Shown one piece after another: positions 24,225 to 32,677 of a stretch of 52,783 nt of DNA; within the stretch, counting starts at the first letter, position 1; every line of letters starts with the position of its first letter. Position numbers and translations under genes: made by a program. The notes under the pieces are model-generated. The model was not told the DNA's origin. It saw only the letters and a program-made list of their open reading frames with translations, and did not search any database. The DNA is taken from contig JAIXPW010000034.1 in the NCBI GenBank assembly GCA_027485995.1, positions 1-52,783 on the forward strand. The letters run 5' to 3'. This DNA is from Verrucomicrobiaceae bacterium. GTDB taxonomy: Bacteria > Verrucomicrobiota > Verrucomicrobiia > Verrucomicrobiales > Akkermansiaceae.

Positions 24225-27200
24225 ACGCGGCCCTCCTGTTTGATGATGGCGAGGAGGTCGGGGCTGTCGGCGGAAAGGCGGAGCAAGCGGTTGCGCACTG
24301 AATGGCTCGGGGCGTTCAGCGTGGCGTGCAGATGGGTAAGAAAGTAGCGCTGCTGAGCTTCGCTGGCGTCGGAATTGTAGGCGTCGAGGTGCAGGGCCAC
24401 GGTGTCATGGAATAGCAGGTCGCGCTCCGCCATGTGGTCGCGGAAGTAACACTCCATCACGCAGGCGTCGATGAGGTCTTCGAGGAAGGCGGCGGCTCCG
24501 GGGCTGGCTCCGGCATCGGATTTGGCAAACTGGATGAGGTTCGTAAGACTCCCGATCAACTTTGATGAAGCGTCCGACAACTCGGGCATAGGGAGTCGCA
24601 CGAGATGTCCTTTTTTCACCTGTGCCAGAGCCTCACCCACCTCTGGGTTTACTACCTTCCGGTAATACCACCGAAGAACGGATGAGTTCAGAAGCGCGAG
24701 CAAGCATGGCAACGTATGGGAGCCCGTTCGCCGGCGGATGGTGTAAAGATTGTCCATGGTGACAAATTTCTGGGTGTCCAGCGCTGCAATCAGAGTGTCT
24801 CCAGTTTGCCTGATTACAATTTTCTCGGGTTCATCAAATCCAGCGGACTCTCTCGGCTCGGCCAGCCAGGTTCCATACTTTACCCAAAGGTCTCTATCCC
24901 ATTTAATTTGAAAAGGAACGACATGCTTTCCCCGAAGCAGGGGTCGAAATCCGGGTTTCTCATGGTCCGAGGTAAAGGGTTTCAGATCGACGCATTCGCG
25001 ATTTTGCGGCGGCACACCTTTCCCTGTTTGATAGAGCTTGGAGCCTTGGGTGACTACGAAGAGATCCCCGAGGGTGGAACTGCCGGAAATTTGAGCGGCT
25101 ATTTTCGTGAGACTCGGCGTGAGCGCGACACTGATTGGCTCACCCGGCCTGAGATTCCATTCACTTTGCTTCTGCAGATACAGCAGTTCGAATCCAGCGT
25201 CTGTGTATGCGTAGATGGGGAAAATATTGTCGGAGGAACTGAGGTTTCGATGGGTCAGAATTGTCGTGTCAACCACAGCGGCGAATACTGCGGTTCGAAT
25301 ATCGGCCAAGCTGACCAATGTGGTTGAGCCAACCACAAACTTCCTTATGGATTTTAGCATCAGAGAAGGCAGCCAAGTGTTCGGGACGATGAACGATTGA
25401 ATGCCGGTCCTCCGAAGCAACTGGATGCCTCGCTCAACAAACAACAAATAGGTATCGAGTTGGTAATCTTGGTGTTTGTAAGCCCTGCCGACTGCTGCCT
25501 TTGCCAACTCGGTAAGAACAGCCCCATAGGGTGGATTGCCGATTACAATATCGAAGCCTTCCGCGAGTGATTTTCCGAACATCCAGTGTGGATCGAAGAA
25601 GTCGGCAGAGGATTGCGGATCAAATGGATCCCATTCTGCGATGTGTGCGGATTTTTTGCGAGACATGAGACTCTGGGCCAGAACATCCGCCATCTCCTTT
25701 CGGAGGGCTTTTACTTTGCGTTGGTTCGCCAGCTTTCTGTCTCGCCGCTGCTCGGAGAAATGGTTGTGGTAGAGGGTTTCGATGTCGGCTTCGATTTTGT
25801 AAACGCGCGGGTCGACCAACTCCATTTGATCAAGCTCCGGCAGGCCTATGAGGGTGTCGGCGGCGACGAACTTGGTTTCCAGATTGGGCAGGGGGCGGAT
25901 GCCGTGGTTGTCCTTTTTGTTACGGTTGGTCTTCTGGTCACAGACGAGGGAGATGAAGAAGCGGAGCTTGGTGATCTGGATGGCGATGGGCTGGATGTCC
26001 ACGCCATAGAGGCAGTTTTCGATGAGGTAGAGCTTGCGGCCGTAGTCGTCGTTGTTGTCGGCAAAGGCACGTTCGAGTTCCTCGCGCATGGGGGCGGAGT
26101 CGAGCTTGGCGAGCTGGGTCTGCTTCCAGCGATCGTTGTCGGGGTCGAGCTTGCCAAGGATATAAACGAGCTTGTGGAGGACGCCCATTGGGAAGGCCCC
26201 TGAGCCGCAGGCGGGGTCGAGGATCTTCAGTGCGTCGATGGCGACGATTAGGGTGGCGACTTCGGTGGGGTTGAAGGCGTGCTCTTTCTCGGTGTAGGCG
26301 AAGAGGAGGTCGAGGCCGGCGCGGGCATCGGGTTCTTTCATGCGTGCCGTCTCCACGAGGGCGAGGGTGAGGTGGGCCTTGAGGGACTCGTCCACCATGT
26401 AGTCCACGATGGGGCGCGGCGTGTAGAAGGAGCCGGTCTGCTTGCGGGCGGTGGTCTTGGTTTCCTCGTTGTAGGAGGCGAGGAGGTTTTCGAAGACTTT
26501 GCCGAGGAGTTCGGGATCAAGGGCGATTTCCTGATCGATGGGGGTGTTCTCGACGATGGTGAACTTATACCGGTTCAGGATGGTGATGAGGCCGGTGACT
26601 TTTTCGGCTTTGCGCTTGGTGTCGCCGTAGGCGGTGGAGAGGTCGGCGGTTTCCCCGCTGTCGAAGAAAAGGCGGTCGGGGACGTGGGGGCGCTTTTTGG
26701 CGTTGCGGGAGAACCCGTCGAGGTAGCGCTTTTTGTCGGTGCCGTCCTCGGTGCGGTCGAGACACTCGAAGAGGCCGCCATTGAGGAAGGGGATGTCGGC
26801 GAAGTGGGTGAGGGCTTCCTCCTGGGAGGCGGTGAAGAGTTTCTCGTATCGGTAGAGATTGTTGATGTCGTAGGTGGCGCGATTTTTCTGGAAGCCTTCG
26901 TCGGTGGCGAAAATGCGGTAGGGGTTTCCTTTGCCGTCCTTGCCCATGCGCTGGTTGAGCGTGGCAAAGAAGAGGTTCTGGAGAATGGCCTGATAGTAGG
27001 TGGAGCTGGATTCGCTCTCGGGATCGAACCCCTTGAGGATCTTAGAAAGGTCGGTGGGGTGGAAGAGTTTCTCGGGGATGAGGCCGTCCTTTTCCTTGAG
27101 GAACCAGCAGAAGATGAGGCGGGTGAGCAGGCGTATGAGGCCGGTGGCGTTACGCTTCTCCTTGTCAGGCTCCAAGTCGGCAGGGAACTCGACCTGATCG

Positions 27201-27919
27201 AGCGCCCAAAAATACCAGTTGGAGAGTTCCTTGTAGAAACGGCTGTTAAGTAGCTCGATGTTGAAAACTTGCTCCCACGCAGCGTGGAGGGTGTCGAAGT
27301 CGGTGATGGGTAGCTTCTTGGGATGAATGAGGTTTTCGACTGCGAAGGACGCAAGAATATCGAGGTGGCCGCGATGGGGTTCGGTGAGCGAGATGTCACG
27401 GATGAGGGTGACCTTTTCCAGCACGTCCTTTTCGGCATTGACCTTGTTGCGGCGGCGGTTGATGACGGCGATAGAGAGGCACTGGCCATGCTTGAGTATG
27501 ACCATCACGGGCATGGGGAATACCCTGTTGATCTGACGGGCGATGGAAGTGAGCTTGCCTCGTGCGTAGTCCTTGCCTTTCAGCTCGATGGCGAAGAAAA
27601 GGTAGGATTGGAGTAGGCTCGGAAGAACCGTGGTGTCCTTGAAGAGGCTGCGCTCTCGGGAGATGTCCGCGTCACTTAGCTGGAAAAGGATGTCGGCGGA
27701 TTTCCAATCAGAGAAAAGGGCCTTGGATTCGTCGAACTTGGTTTCCCCACCTTGGGAGGAGATGAGGTCGAGGAAGGCTTGGGGCTTTGAGTCTTCGAGG
27801 TTGAGGGTGCGGTCGCTCTCGTAGCCGAGGGTTTTGAGCAGGCCTTTCGCCGCGTCCCGGAGCGGGCCGGAGGCAAGGGCTGAGAGCGCGGAGTGGATGG
27901 CAGGGCGGAGATCGGGCAT
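24221..27919 (-). CDS. Eco57I/PglX-type adenine DNA methyltransferase
   Basis: 1232 residues from the ATG at 27919, 5 nt after the helicase stop; an upstream in-frame start would overlap the helicase gene. AdoMet motif I is ILDPACGSGAFPMGVLHKL near residue 565, and catalytic motif IV NPPYG near residue 792 marks an N6-adenine methylase. QTGSFYTPRPIVDYMV precedes them, as in type IIG and PglX enzymes. The last 350 residues resemble the target-recognition part (RPLLRGKHVVPFQIKWDRD, MDNLYTIRR). The N-terminal 200 residues contain FFAIELKGKD, which could be a degenerate PD-(D/E)xK site, but I cannot confirm a nuclease. Role: marks self DNA for the defence system. Confidence 0.87.
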   Translation of the reverse strand: MPDLRPAIHSALSALASGPLRDAAKGLLKTLGYESDRTLNLEDSKPQAFLDLISSQGGETKFDESKALFSDWKSADILFQLSDADISRERSLFKDTTVLPSLLQSYLFFAIELKGKDYARGKLTSIARQINRVFPMPVMVILKHGQCLSIAVINRRRNKVNAEKDVLEKVTLIRDISLTEPHRGHLDILASFAVENLIHPKKLPITDFDTLHAAWEQVFNIELLNSRFYKELSNWYFWALDQVEFPADLEPDKEKRNATGLIRLLTRLIFCWFLKEKDGLIPEKLFHPTDLSKILKGFDPESESSSTYYQAILQNLFFATLNQRMGKDGKGNPYRIFATDEGFQKNRATYDINNLYRYEKLFTASQEEALTHFADIPFLNGGLFECLDRTEDGTDKKRYLDGFSRNAKKRPHVPDRLFFDSGETADLSTAYGDTKRKAEKVTGLITILNRYKFTIVENTPIDQEIALDPELLGKVFENLLASYNEETKTTARKQTGSFYTPRPIVDYMVDESLKAHLTLALVETARMKEPDARAGLDLLFAYTEKEHAFNPTEVATLIVAIDALKILDPACGSGAFPMGVLHKLVYILGKLDPDNDRWKQTQLAKLDSAPMREELERAFADNNDDYGRKLYLIENCLYGVDIQPIAIQITKLRFFISLVCDQKTNRNKKDNHGIRPLPNLETKFVAADTLIGLPELDQMELVDPRVYKIEADIETLYHNHFSEQRRDRKLANQRKVKALRKEMADVLAQSLMSRKKSAHIAEWDPFDPQSSADFFDPHWMFGKSLAEGFDIVIGNPPYGAVLTELAKAAVGRAYKHQDYQLDTYLLFVERGIQLLRRTGIQSFIVPNTWLPSLMLKSIRKFVVGSTTLVSLADIRTAVFAAVVDTTILTHRNLSSSDNIFPIYAYTDAGFELLYLQKQSEWNLRPGEPISVALTPSLTKIAAQISGSSTLGDLFVVTQGSKLYQTGKGVPPQNRECVDLKPFTSDHEKPGFRPLLRGKHVVPFQIKWDRDLWVKYGTWLAEPRESAGFDEPEKIVIRQTGDTLIAALDTQKFVTMDNLYTIRRRTGSHTLPCLLALLNSSVLRWYYRKVVNPEVGEALAQVKKGHLVRLPMPELSDASSKLIGSLTNLIQFAKSDAGASPGAAAFLEDLIDACVMECYFRDHMAERDLLFHDTVALHLDAYNSDASEAQQRYFLTHLHATLNAPSHSVRNRLLRLSADSPDLLAIIKQEGRV
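24222..24257 (-). repeat. Direct repeat, proximal copy (methylase 3' end)
   Basis: Last codons of the methylase and the ATG of the ATPase gene. Partner copy at 22479-22514. Confidence 0.75.
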
Positions 27920-27924
27920 GAGGA

Positions 27925-30900
27925 TCAGGAAGGTTTTACGATGGCGAGCCAAGTGACGAGTTCCCAATCGCCATGGTCAGCGGTGACGGATTCTTCAGCG
28001 GTGGGTATGAGCGCCGCACGGCTGCCAAGGAGATTGACCGCCACGCGTTTCTGGAAGGTGGTTTCAATCGTACGCAGGGCACTGCCAACCAGGGCCGCGT
28101 AGTGGTTCATGTCCGCACCGTTGCTAGTGACGGAATCGAAATGGGCGCAGAGCTTGGTGAAGGCGCTGGTTTTTCCAGCGGCGAGGGCGCGGAGGAGATT
28201 GAGGGTTTCCTTCGGTTGGGCGAAGGAGAAGCGGACCGTACCGTCGTCGTGGATGTAAACGAGGAAGTGTGGGGCGAGTGGGTTAAGCTTTTCCCCGGTG
28301 CTGGATTTCATGTCCACCTGGGAGGCACGACGAAGACAGAACAAGGCACCGGGTTGGATGGGCGGCGCGTGTTTCTCTGGTGGCGGTACCACGGCGTAGA
28401 GGCCAAGCGGGGCTTCCTCCATTTCGGCGCGGCGGGTGTCGAGGAATTGGAGGAGTTCGATGCGGAACTCATCGAGCGAGAAGCTGGTGAGGCTTGGTGA
28501 ATCGTCGAGGTCTTCGAGGTCGAGGACCGAGTTCTGAAGCGCTTTGAGTTGCTTGTTTCTGAACTTGAGATCCTCGTCGATCAGGTCTTCAAGTTGATCG
28601 ACTTCCAACAGATTGTCCGTTTGTGTAGCGGAAAGGTCCGCAAGAGCCATGCGAGCCTCGACGCGGTGTTTGACGTTGAGATATTTATCGAGGTCTGCAA
28701 CGGGCCAGAAGTTGACGAGCTGGACGGAATTATTGAGCGAGCCGATCCGGTCGATCCGGCCGAAGCGCTGGATGATGCGGACGGGGTTCCAATGGATGTC
28801 GTAGTTGATGAGGAAATCGCAGTCCTGGAGATTCTGGCCTTCCGAAATGCAATCGGTGGCGATGAGCAGGTCGATTTCCTCCACCTGATTTGGAAAGCGG
28901 TTCTTCTGTTCGGTCCGGCGTTTGGCTATGGGTGAGAAGTTGGTGAGGATGTCGTCGTAGTCCGCAGTGCCGAGGGTGGTGGCGTTGTCGCCATCGCCGA
29001 GGACGCGGGCGAGATGGATGCCGAGGTCGTTTCGTGCCCAGTCCTTGATCTGAGCGTGGAGGTATTTGGCAGTGTCGGCAAAGGCCGTGAAGACGAGAAT
29101 TTTCCGGACGGACCCGCCGTTGCGGTTGATGTTGGGTTTCGCGACCTTTTGAGAAACCAGTTCCCTTAGTTGGGCGAGCTTGGCGTCCCGCTCTGGAGTG
29201 ACCTTCTCGGTCTTGTCGAGGAGGTATTGGAGCTGGGCCTTGTCGTGGCGGACAGCTTTCAGCCATTCGTCGCGCTTGAGGTGACCGAGGTGCAGCTTGC
29301 GCCGACCACCGATGGTGAATCCCTTGACGAGGTCCGGGTCGATGTCTGGATCTTCAAACTGGTCCGGTAGAACGGAATCGAAGTCGAGATCACCGTTTTC
29401 GTCGGCGTGGATCTCGAATCTTTCGATCTTGGCTTCGAGAGTGTCGATCTTCTCGATGGTGCGCTTGAGCGTAAGTCGGAATGAATCCACCGAGCTTTCC
29501 AAACGCTTGAGGAAGTTGATCTTCATCATGGCGACCAGAATGCGCTCCCGGCCCTGCTGGGTGAATCCACCGAGGATCTTGTCTTCGTAAGCGGCTCGGG
29601 TTGCGGCTGGAAGGTCGTCTCGCAGATAGCTGGTTGGGTGATAGAGTGCGAGGCTGAGAGCGTCGATCTCCTCGTTGAGCTCCTCGAAGGAGAGGAACTT
29701 GTTGCTGAGGTCGATGGGCGGGTGGATCGAAATCGGAGGCTGCCTATCTGGGAAACCACCCAGCTTCGTCATCTCATTCTTGTAATAATTGACAATCTGC
29801 GACCGCGAACGGGCGATGCTGAGGCCGTCGAGGAGCTTAAAGAAGTCGCCGCCGATCGTTTGGAGAAGATCCTTGGTCGTGCGCTCCTCCGGTTTTTTCT
29901 TCGACCAGGTGGTAAAGTGGCTTTGGGCAATGCGTGTGGTGTCCTTGACGGAGGCGATGCCGAGGGACTCTTGAAACGATTGGTTGGCAAGTTCACTGCG
30001 GGTCACGTCGCCGCCGGCGATGAAGGAAATCTGGTTCCGGAGGTCGGCGAGCTGGTTGTTGACCGGCGTGGCAGAGAGAAGCAGGACCTTGGTGCGGATG
30101 CCTTGTTGGATGATGTCCTCCATGAGCCGCTGGTAACGCGTGCGGCGGACGGACTCGTCGGGGTCCTTGGCTTCGCGGATGGCGTTGTTTCGGAAGTTGT
30201 GGGACTCGTCGATGACGATGAGGTCGTAATTTCCCCAATTGATGGTGGCCAAGTCGATGCCATCGACATCACCCCTTTCCCGCGAGAGGTCGGTATGGGA
30301 CAGCACGTCGTAACGGAAGCGGTCCTTGTCGAAGAGATTCAGCGAACTATTTGAGCGATAGACGGTCCAGTTCCGACGGAGCTTTTTCGGGCAGAGAACG
30401 AGGACCCGCTCGTTTTTAAGTTCGAAGTATTTGATGACCGCGAGGGCGGTGAAGGTTTTGCCGAGGCCGACGCTATCGGCGAGAATGCAGCCATTTGTGG
30501 CGAGGATCTTATTGATCGCGGCTTTAGCTCCGTCCTTCTGGAAGGAGTAGAGTGTTTGCCAAATTTCGGTGTCAGGGAGCGCCGTGCGAGTGAGGGCGTC
30601 GTCGAGATCCTTCGCGCCATCGATGTAATCGCGGAAGAGGTGGAAGAGCGTGAGGTAGTAGATGAACTCCGGCGCATGATCGGAATGGAGGCGATCCAAC
30701 TCCGCGAGGACCTTCTCGCGAACATCGCTGGTAATGGATTGGTCATTCCAGAGTTCATCGAACCATGAGCGGAGATCCGTGAGATCGCGCCTGGAATCGA
30801 CGATGAGGTTCAATTCGACGTTGTTTCCAAAGGATTTCAGGCCGAGGCCGGGGACGGTGAAATTCGAACTGCCGAGGATGGCGTTATCCACCCCGCCATT

Positions 30901-31305
30901 CCGGATGTGATACAGCTTGCCGTGAAGGAAAGCGGATCGGGAAACTGAGCGAATTTCGACCTTGTCTCTAATCCATGCAGCGCAATCGCGTGCGACCTGC
31001 TTTTGGGTTAGCTGATTCCCCAAGGTCAGCTCCTGCCGCTCATTGCCGAGCACGAAATGGCGGGCCTGCTTCTTTTCCTTCTCCAGATTGGTCACGGACG
31101 AAGGATCGCCGAATAGAAAGCGGAGATGGTCTGCCGCCTCCAAGGGCTCCTTGAGGGCCGCGTAGGCGTGGACTGTGAAATAGGCCGAGACGAAGGAAAG
31201 TTCGCTGCCAGCGCTGATGTGCTCCTTCAAGAAATCTCCCGCACTCCCACGGGAATGGTTGTCCCGAAGGCCTGAGTTGTTGGGCTGGGTAGGTGTGTGG
31301 CTCAT
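27925..31305 (-). CDS. PLD-SNF2 helicase of the defence operon
   Basis: 1126 residues from ATG 31305; a start at 31431 is also open. The N-terminal domain is phospholipase-D-like with one HxK signature, HGKLYHIRN...GSSNFT (about residues 125-147), as in PLD nucleases. The SNF2-type helicase follows: Walker A LADSVGLGKTFTAL near 273, DEAH-like VIDESHNFRNN near 360, LLLSATPVNN, and the C-terminal lobe with LIATDCISEGQNLQ near 812 and QRFGRIDRIGS near 850. It probably translocates on and cleaves or remodels unmodified DNA. First gene of the nine-gene minus-strand cargo operon; its promoter must lie in 31306-31560. Confidence 0.87.
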   Translation of the reverse strand: MSHTPTQPNNSGLRDNHSRGSAGDFLKEHISAGSELSFVSAYFTVHAYAALKEPLEAADHLRFLFGDPSSVTNLEKEKKQARHFVLGNERQELTLGNQLTQKQVARDCAAWIRDKVEIRSVSRSAFLHGKLYHIRNGGVDNAILGSSNFTVPGLGLKSFGNNVELNLIVDSRRDLTDLRSWFDELWNDQSITSDVREKVLAELDRLHSDHAPEFIYYLTLFHLFRDYIDGAKDLDDALTRTALPDTEIWQTLYSFQKDGAKAAINKILATNGCILADSVGLGKTFTALAVIKYFELKNERVLVLCPKKLRRNWTVYRSNSSLNLFDKDRFRYDVLSHTDLSRERGDVDGIDLATINWGNYDLIVIDESHNFRNNAIREAKDPDESVRRTRYQRLMEDIIQQGIRTKVLLLSATPVNNQLADLRNQISFIAGGDVTRSELANQSFQESLGIASVKDTTRIAQSHFTTWSKKKPEERTTKDLLQTIGGDFFKLLDGLSIARSRSQIVNYYKNEMTKLGGFPDRQPPISIHPPIDLSNKFLSFEELNEEIDALSLALYHPTSYLRDDLPAATRAAYEDKILGGFTQQGRERILVAMMKINFLKRLESSVDSFRLTLKRTIEKIDTLEAKIERFEIHADENGDLDFDSVLPDQFEDPDIDPDLVKGFTIGGRRKLHLGHLKRDEWLKAVRHDKAQLQYLLDKTEKVTPERDAKLAQLRELVSQKVAKPNINRNGGSVRKILVFTAFADTAKYLHAQIKDWARNDLGIHLARVLGDGDNATTLGTADYDDILTNFSPIAKRRTEQKNRFPNQVEEIDLLIATDCISEGQNLQDCDFLINYDIHWNPVRIIQRFGRIDRIGSLNNSVQLVNFWPVADLDKYLNVKHRVEARMALADLSATQTDNLLEVDQLEDLIDEDLKFRNKQLKALQNSVLDLEDLDDSPSLTSFSLDEFRIELLQFLDTRRAEMEEAPLGLYAVVPPPEKHAPPIQPGALFCLRRASQVDMKSSTGEKLNPLAPHFLVYIHDDGTVRFSFAQPKETLNLLRALAAGKTSAFTKLCAHFDSVTSNGADMNHYAALVGSALRTIETTFQKRVAVNLLGSRAALIPTAEESVTADHGDWELVTWLAIVKPS

Positions 31306-31560
31306 CGCAGAGTAAAGGGCAGATAGCAGGTTAGACGGGGAGTGGATTCCCTCCAACTTCTCATCCCCCAAGTTCAGACTAACGCCAGGAGCGAGGGAAG
31401 CCGGATCACCCAGAAGTGGAGGATTTTGCACATGCCCCCCAGACCGTCGAGCTTCTGGTTCTCATGCGCTCGGAAACAGCGGGAAGCCGGACTGGAGTTG
31501 GGGCTAGCCAATTGAATGAAACAAACTTGCTCCAATGGAGGAGCGATTCTGGTCATAACC
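31306..31560. promoter_or_regulatory. Divergent control region between helicase operon and terS-like gene
   Basis: About 255 bp without a convincing gene unless the helicase uses its upstream start at 31431. It must hold the promoter of the cargo operon on the minus strand, but no strong -35/-10 pair is seen there. Confidence 0.4.
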
Positions 31561-31589
31561 TTTACACTTTGTCGAAACGGCGCTATAAG
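31561..31589 (+). promoter_or_regulatory. Promoter of the terS-like gene, probably leaderless transcript
   Basis: TTTACA (31561-31566), 17-nt spacer, TATAAG (31584-31589). The ATG at 31597 is only 7 nt after the -10 box, so transcription would begin at or next to the start codon, which fits the absence of a Shine-Dalgarno sequence. Confidence 0.6.
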
Positions 31590-31596
31590 TCGCTGC

Positions 31597-32010
31597 ATGT
31601 TAGGAATCGAAGGGTCAGAGAAGAAGGGCTCCAAGCGCGGACGCCCGAGCAGATTCAGCGATGCACTTGCGACCGTGATTTGTGCGAGGCTGAGCGAGGG
31701 TGAAAGCTTGGTTAGAATTTGTGAGGACGAGACGATGCCAGCACGTCGGACGGTGCTCGGTTGGATGGCAACCGATTCGAATTTCTGCACAAGTATCGCG
31801 CGTGCGCGTGAGGAGCAGGCGGAGCACCTGGCTGAAGAGATCGTGAACATCGCCGATACATGCACCGATCCTCACAAAGCCAGGTTGCAGATTGACGCCC
31901 GCAAATGGTATGCCGCGAAGCTCGCGCCGAAGAAATACGGGGACAAGCTGGATTTGGATGCGAGCCACTCCGGTGAAATCAGGGTCGTCATCGGCGAGTC
32001 CATCGACTGA
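31597..32010 (+). CDS. Phage terminase small-subunit-like protein
   Basis: 137 residues from ATG 31597. The family pattern is clear: GRPSRFSDALATVICARLSE, LVRICEDETMPARRTVLGWM (HTH that binds pac/cos DNA), AREEQAEHLAEEIVNIAD, ARLQIDARKWYAAKLAPKKYGDK. In a phage, TerS picks the DNA for packaging by the large subunit. Here no large subunit, portal or capsid gene is present, so the gene stands alone as in SaPI/PICI satellites, where a satellite TerS redirects a helper phage packaging motor. It sits at the right end of the island with its own promoter. Confidence 0.8.
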   Translation: MLGIEGSEKKGSKRGRPSRFSDALATVICARLSEGESLVRICEDETMPARRTVLGWMATDSNFCTSIARAREEQAEHLAEEIVNIADTCTDPHKARLQIDARKWYAAKLAPKKYGDKLDLDASHSGEIRVVIGESID

Positions 32011-32031
32011 CGCTAGATCGAGTTCAAGACG

Positions 32032-32307
32032 TCACCTTCGACCGTAGGAGAAGCGGGGTTTTCCGCCGTTCCCTTTGCCGGTGGGAGGGCGCATGCCTCG
32101 GAAAGGGTGCCGGAGCCACAGGCGAAACGTGCGCTCGGCCTTGCCGGTCTCCCGGGCCTCAACAACCGCCTGGGCGAACTCGGGGTTAGCGCGGGCTCGC
32201 TTCTGGAAACCCTGCTTGGTCATGCCGGCGGCCGCCGCTGCCTCGCGTTGGGTGCAGCCCTCCTCGAACTTCGTCAGGATCACGCGGGCTTTCCAATCGA
32301 GGGGCAT
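32032..32307 (-). CDS. Small HTH DNA-binding protein, terminase-small-like
   Basis: 91 residues from ATG 32307; the frame is open further upstream. TKFEEGCTQREAAAAAGMTK and NPEFAQAVVEARETGKAERT resemble the HTH and following helix of phage TerS-like or Cro-like proteins. The basic tail (RGMRPPTGKGNGGKPRFSYG) suggests nucleic-acid binding. It is convergent with the terS-like gene, 21 bp apart. Start choice is uncertain. Confidence 0.5.
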   Translation of the reverse strand: MPLDWKARVILTKFEEGCTQREAAAAAGMTKQGFQKRARANPEFAQAVVEARETGKAERTFRLWLRHPFRGMRPPTGKGNGGKPRFSYGRR

Positions 32308-32463
32308 CGTGGGGTGGATGCTACCGTCAAAACCGGATGGGATCAATCCCGTGTGCGGACGGGCGCGGGGAGGTGGGCAACTCAGCGCTTTGAGGCCCTC
32401 CCTCCATGTGCCATGTGACACCACCGGACAACCATGGACAAAATGATTCAAAAACAAACAGGA

Positions 32464-32481
32464 TGCACACTTTCATGCACA
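32464..32481 (+). repeat. Island-end repeat, right copy (candidate integrase arm site)
   Basis: TGCACACTTTCATGCACA, one difference from 12704-12721, same orientation, 67 bp inside attR. Confidence 0.6.
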
Positions 32482-32546
32482 ATGGTCAGTCTCAACGCTG
32501 GGCCAAATCTCATAATCGGCATACAATGAAGGCATTACAATAAAAG

Positions 32547-32619
32547 TGCGAGGACTGGGACTCGAACCCAGGACCAATTGGTTAAAAGCCAACTGCTCTA
32601 CCGACTGAGCTATCCTCGC
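32547..32619 (-). tRNA. tRNA-Lys (anticodon TTT)
   Basis: 73 nt on the minus strand. Acceptor GCGAGGA (5') pairs with TCCTCGC (3'). The D arm has GCTCAGTCGGTAGAGC, the anticodon arm GTTGG-CTTTTAA-CCAAT reads TTT, and the T arm is CTGGG-TTCGAGT-CCCAG. The discriminator is A and CCA is not encoded. The gene is complete and serves as the island integration site. Confidence 0.95.
32549..32573 (-). other. attR: crossover region within tRNA-Lys
   Basis: 25 bp shared exactly with 12592-12616, spanning the acceptor 3' strand and T arm of the tRNA. The island joins the tRNA gene at its 3' end, the standard target of tyrosine integrases. Confidence 0.9.
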
Positions 32620-32677
32620 ATGGATGAACCGCGACTGGCGGGCGCCGGAGTAGGAGCCGGGGGCAGGTTTTGCAAGA

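Larger units (their letters stand above)
12592..32573. mobile_element. Integrated island in tRNA-Lys, satellite-like, carrying a defence operon
   Basis: Bounded by a 25-bp direct repeat that is the 3' part of tRNA-Lys(TTT) (12592-12616 and 32549-32573). A tyrosine integrase lies 120 bp inside the left end. Internal genes: excisionase-like HTH, RepA/DnaB-like ATPase, an origin-like repeat field and a terminase-small-like gene, plus a long minus-strand cargo of restriction/defence-type genes. This set (integrase, small HTH regulator, replication protein, TerS) resembles phage-inducible chromosomal islands; that class is an inference. There are no capsid, portal or tail genes, so it is not a full prophage. 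Confidence 0.88.

Noticed and set aside
27200..27919. PD-(D/E)xK nuclease at the methylase N-terminus (type IIG enzyme)
   Set aside because: An IELKGK phrase is present, but I cannot identify the preceding Asp strand with confidence, so I do not claim a nuclease.
22536..31305. BREX or DISARM system
   Set aside because: The methylase resembles PglX and the helicase has PLD/SNF2 parts, but no PglZ, BrxA/B/L, DrmA or DrmB homologue is visible.
12592..32573. Complete prophage
   Set aside because: Only terminase-small-like genes are present; no large terminase, portal, capsid, tail or lysis genes.
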